64,000 nt of DNA from Streptomyces sp. WM6378 (lineage in GTDB: Bacteria; Actinomycetota; Actinomycetes; Streptomycetales; Streptomycetaceae), in NCBI RefSeq assembly GCF_001279695.1, contig NZ_LGDD01000013.1, positions 62,001-126,000 on the forward strand, read 5' to 3'. This document shows, one piece after another, positions 63,651 through 64,000 of this stretch. Under the pieces are notes generated by a model. It did no database searches and was not told where the DNA came from. It saw only the letters and a program-made list of their open reading frames with translations. Every line of letters begins with the position of its first letter. Positions within the stretch are counted from its first letter, which is position 1. The position numbers and the translations under genes were made by a program.

Positions 63651-64000
63651 GTGGACAACAGGCAAGCAATCGGATCGTGGCTCTCGGGGCCCCGCGCGGC
63701 CGCCGAGGAGATGGGCGTCGACTTCGGCTACCGGGGCGAGCGGCTCGGTCTGCCCAAGGACGGGCCCGGCTCGGTGGCGCCCCTCGGCCGGCGCTTCGGC
63801 GCCATCTTCATCGACTGGGGCCTGTGCGCCCTGATCGCGTACCAGTTGATCGCCCGCGGCGACACGCACAGCGCGAGCAACTGGGCGCTGCTCGTGTTCC
63901 TGGTGCTCGGCGTGCTGACGATCGGGACCGTCGGGTTCACGCCCGGCAAGCGGCTGCTCGGCCTGCGCGTGGTCGCCGAGGAGGGCGGCCGGCTCGGCGT
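63651..64000 (+). CDS. RDD-family membrane protein, N-terminal part (cut by window edge)
   Basis: The GTG at 63651 opens a frame with about 116 codons to the window end and no stop. APLGRRFGAIFIDWGLCALIAYQLIA has the Arg and Asp of the RDD motif in the first membrane helix, and a second hydrophobic helix NWALLVFLVLGVLTIGTVGF follows, then TPGKRLLGLRVV, the typical family end. The function of RDD proteins is uncertain, with ion transport proposed for some. It is divergent from glnA. Confidence 0.83.
   Translation, partial: MDNRQAIGSWLSGPRAAAEEMGVDFGYRGERLGLPKDGPGSVAPLGRRFGAIFIDWGLCALIAYQLIARGDTHSASNWALLVFLVLGVLTIGTVGFTPGKRLLGLRVVAEEGGRLG

Overview
The window is chromosomal DNA from a high-GC actinobacterium, almost certainly a Streptomyces. 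Codons end mostly in G or C, GTG and TTG starts are frequent, and the lipoprotein, LacI-operator and GlnR-box styles are those of that genus. Gene order resembles the glnA-glnII-mal-glnE-glnA2 stretch of the S. coelicolor chromosome core, read in the opposite direction; this rests on recalled gene order, not on a search.

Nitrogen assimilation is the thread running through it. A GlnA2-type glutamine synthetase (gamma-glutamylpolyamine synthetase family, 1248) stands back to back with an amino-acid permease cut by the left edge. glnE, the adenylyltransferase that controls GlnA, is at 12228. glnII is at 50278 and glnA at 62031. Both glnII and glnA carry four GlnR half-sites at exact 11-bp spacing about 90-100 bp upstream of their starts.

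2.6-12 kb: a SufS-type cysteine desulfurase divergent from a CGNR zinc-finger regulator across a shared inverted repeat; a tautomerase; an operon of secreted phosphoesterase, MFS transporter and secreted beta-propeller protein; an acyltransferase; and a secreted PIG-L/LmbE deacetylase with a C-terminal propeller. 16-34.5 kb is a starch/maltodextrin region: malR-aglA1 diverges from malEFG-aglA2-lacI2, so each flank has an alpha-glucosidase plus a LacI regulator, with MalR-type CTTGCA operators between them. A complete cyanate operon (cynR / cynT-cynS) follows, then a secreted alpha-amylase and a 1,766-residue two-headed amylopullulanase.

34.4-50 kb holds regulatory and envelope genes: a STAND-type ATPase without an output domain, a receiver-PP2C phosphatase, an operon of ferritin-like hydrolase, ferredoxin reductase and TetR regulator, a membrane protein with a sigma-factor-like cytoplasmic part, a tyrosine phosphatase, a DUF1996 secreted protein, rlmG, a NarL-type two-component system, and a receiver-less winged-helix protein preceded by a possible 39-residue leader peptide.

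51-64 kb contains a translationally coupled pair of unknown role (vWA protein plus a protein ending in a Fis-like helix-turn-helix), a Gfo/Idh oxidoreductase, an ArsC-family protein, a 93-residue protein behind a near-perfect RecA-NDp/PafBC DNA-damage promoter, a cobalamin riboswitch controlling a NiCoT metal transporter, an ABC exporter, an Uma2 nuclease-like protein, and a lower-GC accessory island encoding an unknown 356-residue protein coupled to an unlisted 53-residue membrane peptide. glnA and the start of an RDD membrane protein close the window. I saw no rRNA, tRNA, CRISPR array or insertion sequence.
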